Assembly (NCBI GenBank): GCA_009773165.1
Contig: WOUZ01000009.1
Coordinates: forward strand, 124,001-188,000
DNA: 64,000 bases
Reading direction: 5' to 3'
Origin: Bacteroidota bacterium
GTDB lineage: Bacteria; Bacteroidota; Bacteroidia; Bacteroidales; F082
Shown here: positions 63,629-64,000 of the stretch, piece after piece
How the letters are laid out: every line of letters begins with the position of its first letter
How positions within the stretch are numbered: the stretch's first letter is position 1
Notes under the pieces: model-generated
Seen by the model: the letters and a program-made list of their open reading frames with translations, nothing else
Database searches by the model: none
What the model was told of the DNA's origin: nothing
Program-made: the position numbers and the translations under genes

Positions 63629-64000
63629 ATGAAGCCTATTTACAAAATTTTCGCATTGCTCATAACCTTGCCTACAATACTTTTATTTTATGCAAACAGC
63701 GGTGGAAGTCCGGGTGGAAGAACCGGAAGTACGGGAGATGGTAATCAAACATGTACCGCATGTCACACTGGAACAGCAATTGACCAGGCAGGATGGATAG
63801 CAAGCACCATTCCTGCTTCAGGCTACAGTCCTGGCACCACATATACAATAACCGTTAATGGAACACATACTGGTGTTGTAAAGTTTGGGTTCGAATTGAC
63901 AGCTGAAAATTCAGCCGGACAAAAAGTTGGAACATTTACAATTACTGAAGCCGGAAGAACAAAATTAGTAAATCAAAACAAGTCGGTAACACACACAAGT
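63629..64000 (+). CDS. Secreted choice-of-anchor V-like protein with CxxCH motif, C-terminus beyond window
   Basis: This is an open frame of 124 codons from the ATG at 63629 to the window end. It has a signal peptide (about 1-25, LLITLPTILLFYANS), then a SGGSPGGRTGSTGDGNQTC region and CTACHTG, a CxxCH of the c-type haem type. The following sequence (YSPGTTYTITVNGTHTG, VKFGFELTAENSAGQKVGTF) resembles the Reelin/choice-of-anchor V domain found in Bacteroidetes T9SS cargo. The single CxxCH suggests haem or metal attachment, but it may be structural. The remainder, including any sorting domain, lies outside the window. Confidence 0.72.
   Translation, partial: MKPIYKIFALLITLPTILLFYANSGGSPGGRTGSTGDGNQTCTACHTGTAIDQAGWIASTIPASGYSPGTTYTITVNGTHTGVVKFGFELTAENSAGQKVGTFTITEAGRTKLVNQNKSVTHTS

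Overview
The window is chromosomal DNA from an AT-rich, probably anaerobic member of the Bacteroidota, most likely Bacteroidales or Marinilabiliales. The support is a SusC/SusD pair, many lipoproteins, a type IX secretion (T9SS) sorting domain, a gingipain-like C25 peptidase, Bacteroidetes-type promoter boxes (TAnnTTTG) and an oxygen- or NO-reducing flavodiiron protein. No tRNA, rRNA, CRISPR array or insertion sequence was seen.

Layout: (1) 1-2615, the N-terminal part of a secreted C25 cysteine peptidase, cut by the window edge. (2) 2.8-7.6 kb, a small surface-glycan module with an asparagine-synthetase-like protein lacking the glutaminase cysteine, a formyltransferase-like/GINT1-like fusion and a flippase. 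(3) 7.6-43.7 kb, a very large polysaccharide utilization locus. (4) 43.9-48.9 kb, three FKBP-type lipoprotein isomerases, a DHH phosphoesterase, ndk and an XRE regulator. (5) 49.5-52 kb, a TPR histidine kinase and a NarL-type regulator. (6) 52-55.6 kb, a T9SS subtilase and an M1 peptidase. (7) 55.7-63.4 kb, housekeeping and redox genes: aldehyde dehydrogenase, trmD, an unknown lipoprotein, a flavodiiron protein, a cyclic-2,3-diphosphoglycerate-synthase-like GTPase and argS. (8) From 63629, a CxxCH-bearing secreted protein cut by the window end.

The most interesting part is region 3, which reads as a dedicated beta-1,2-glucan (sophoran or cyclic beta-1,2-glucan) utilization system. A plus-strand block encodes SusC, SusD, a LamG surface binding lipoprotein, four tandem GH144-like (PF10091) enzymes, GH31, GH43, an SGNH esterase and GH3. 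A minus-strand operon, divergent from a second GH3 gene, encodes a fifth divergent PF10091 protein, a 1068-residue discoidin/six-hairpin protein of unknown activity, a GPH transporter with a large insertion, a cytosolic GH35 and a cytosolic GH94 that looks like 1,2-beta-oligoglucan phosphorylase. Inferred flow: polymer is bound and cut at the surface, imported by SusCD, trimmed by periplasmic GH144, GH3, GH31, GH43 and esterase activities, moved inward by the GPH carrier, then remodelled by GH35 and phosphorolysed by GH94 to glucose 1-phosphate. No regulator gene lies in the locus, but a perfect LacI-type operator palindrome sits upstream of susC.

All functions come from reading motifs and architecture. 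No database search was run, and family numbers and literature recollections should be checked.
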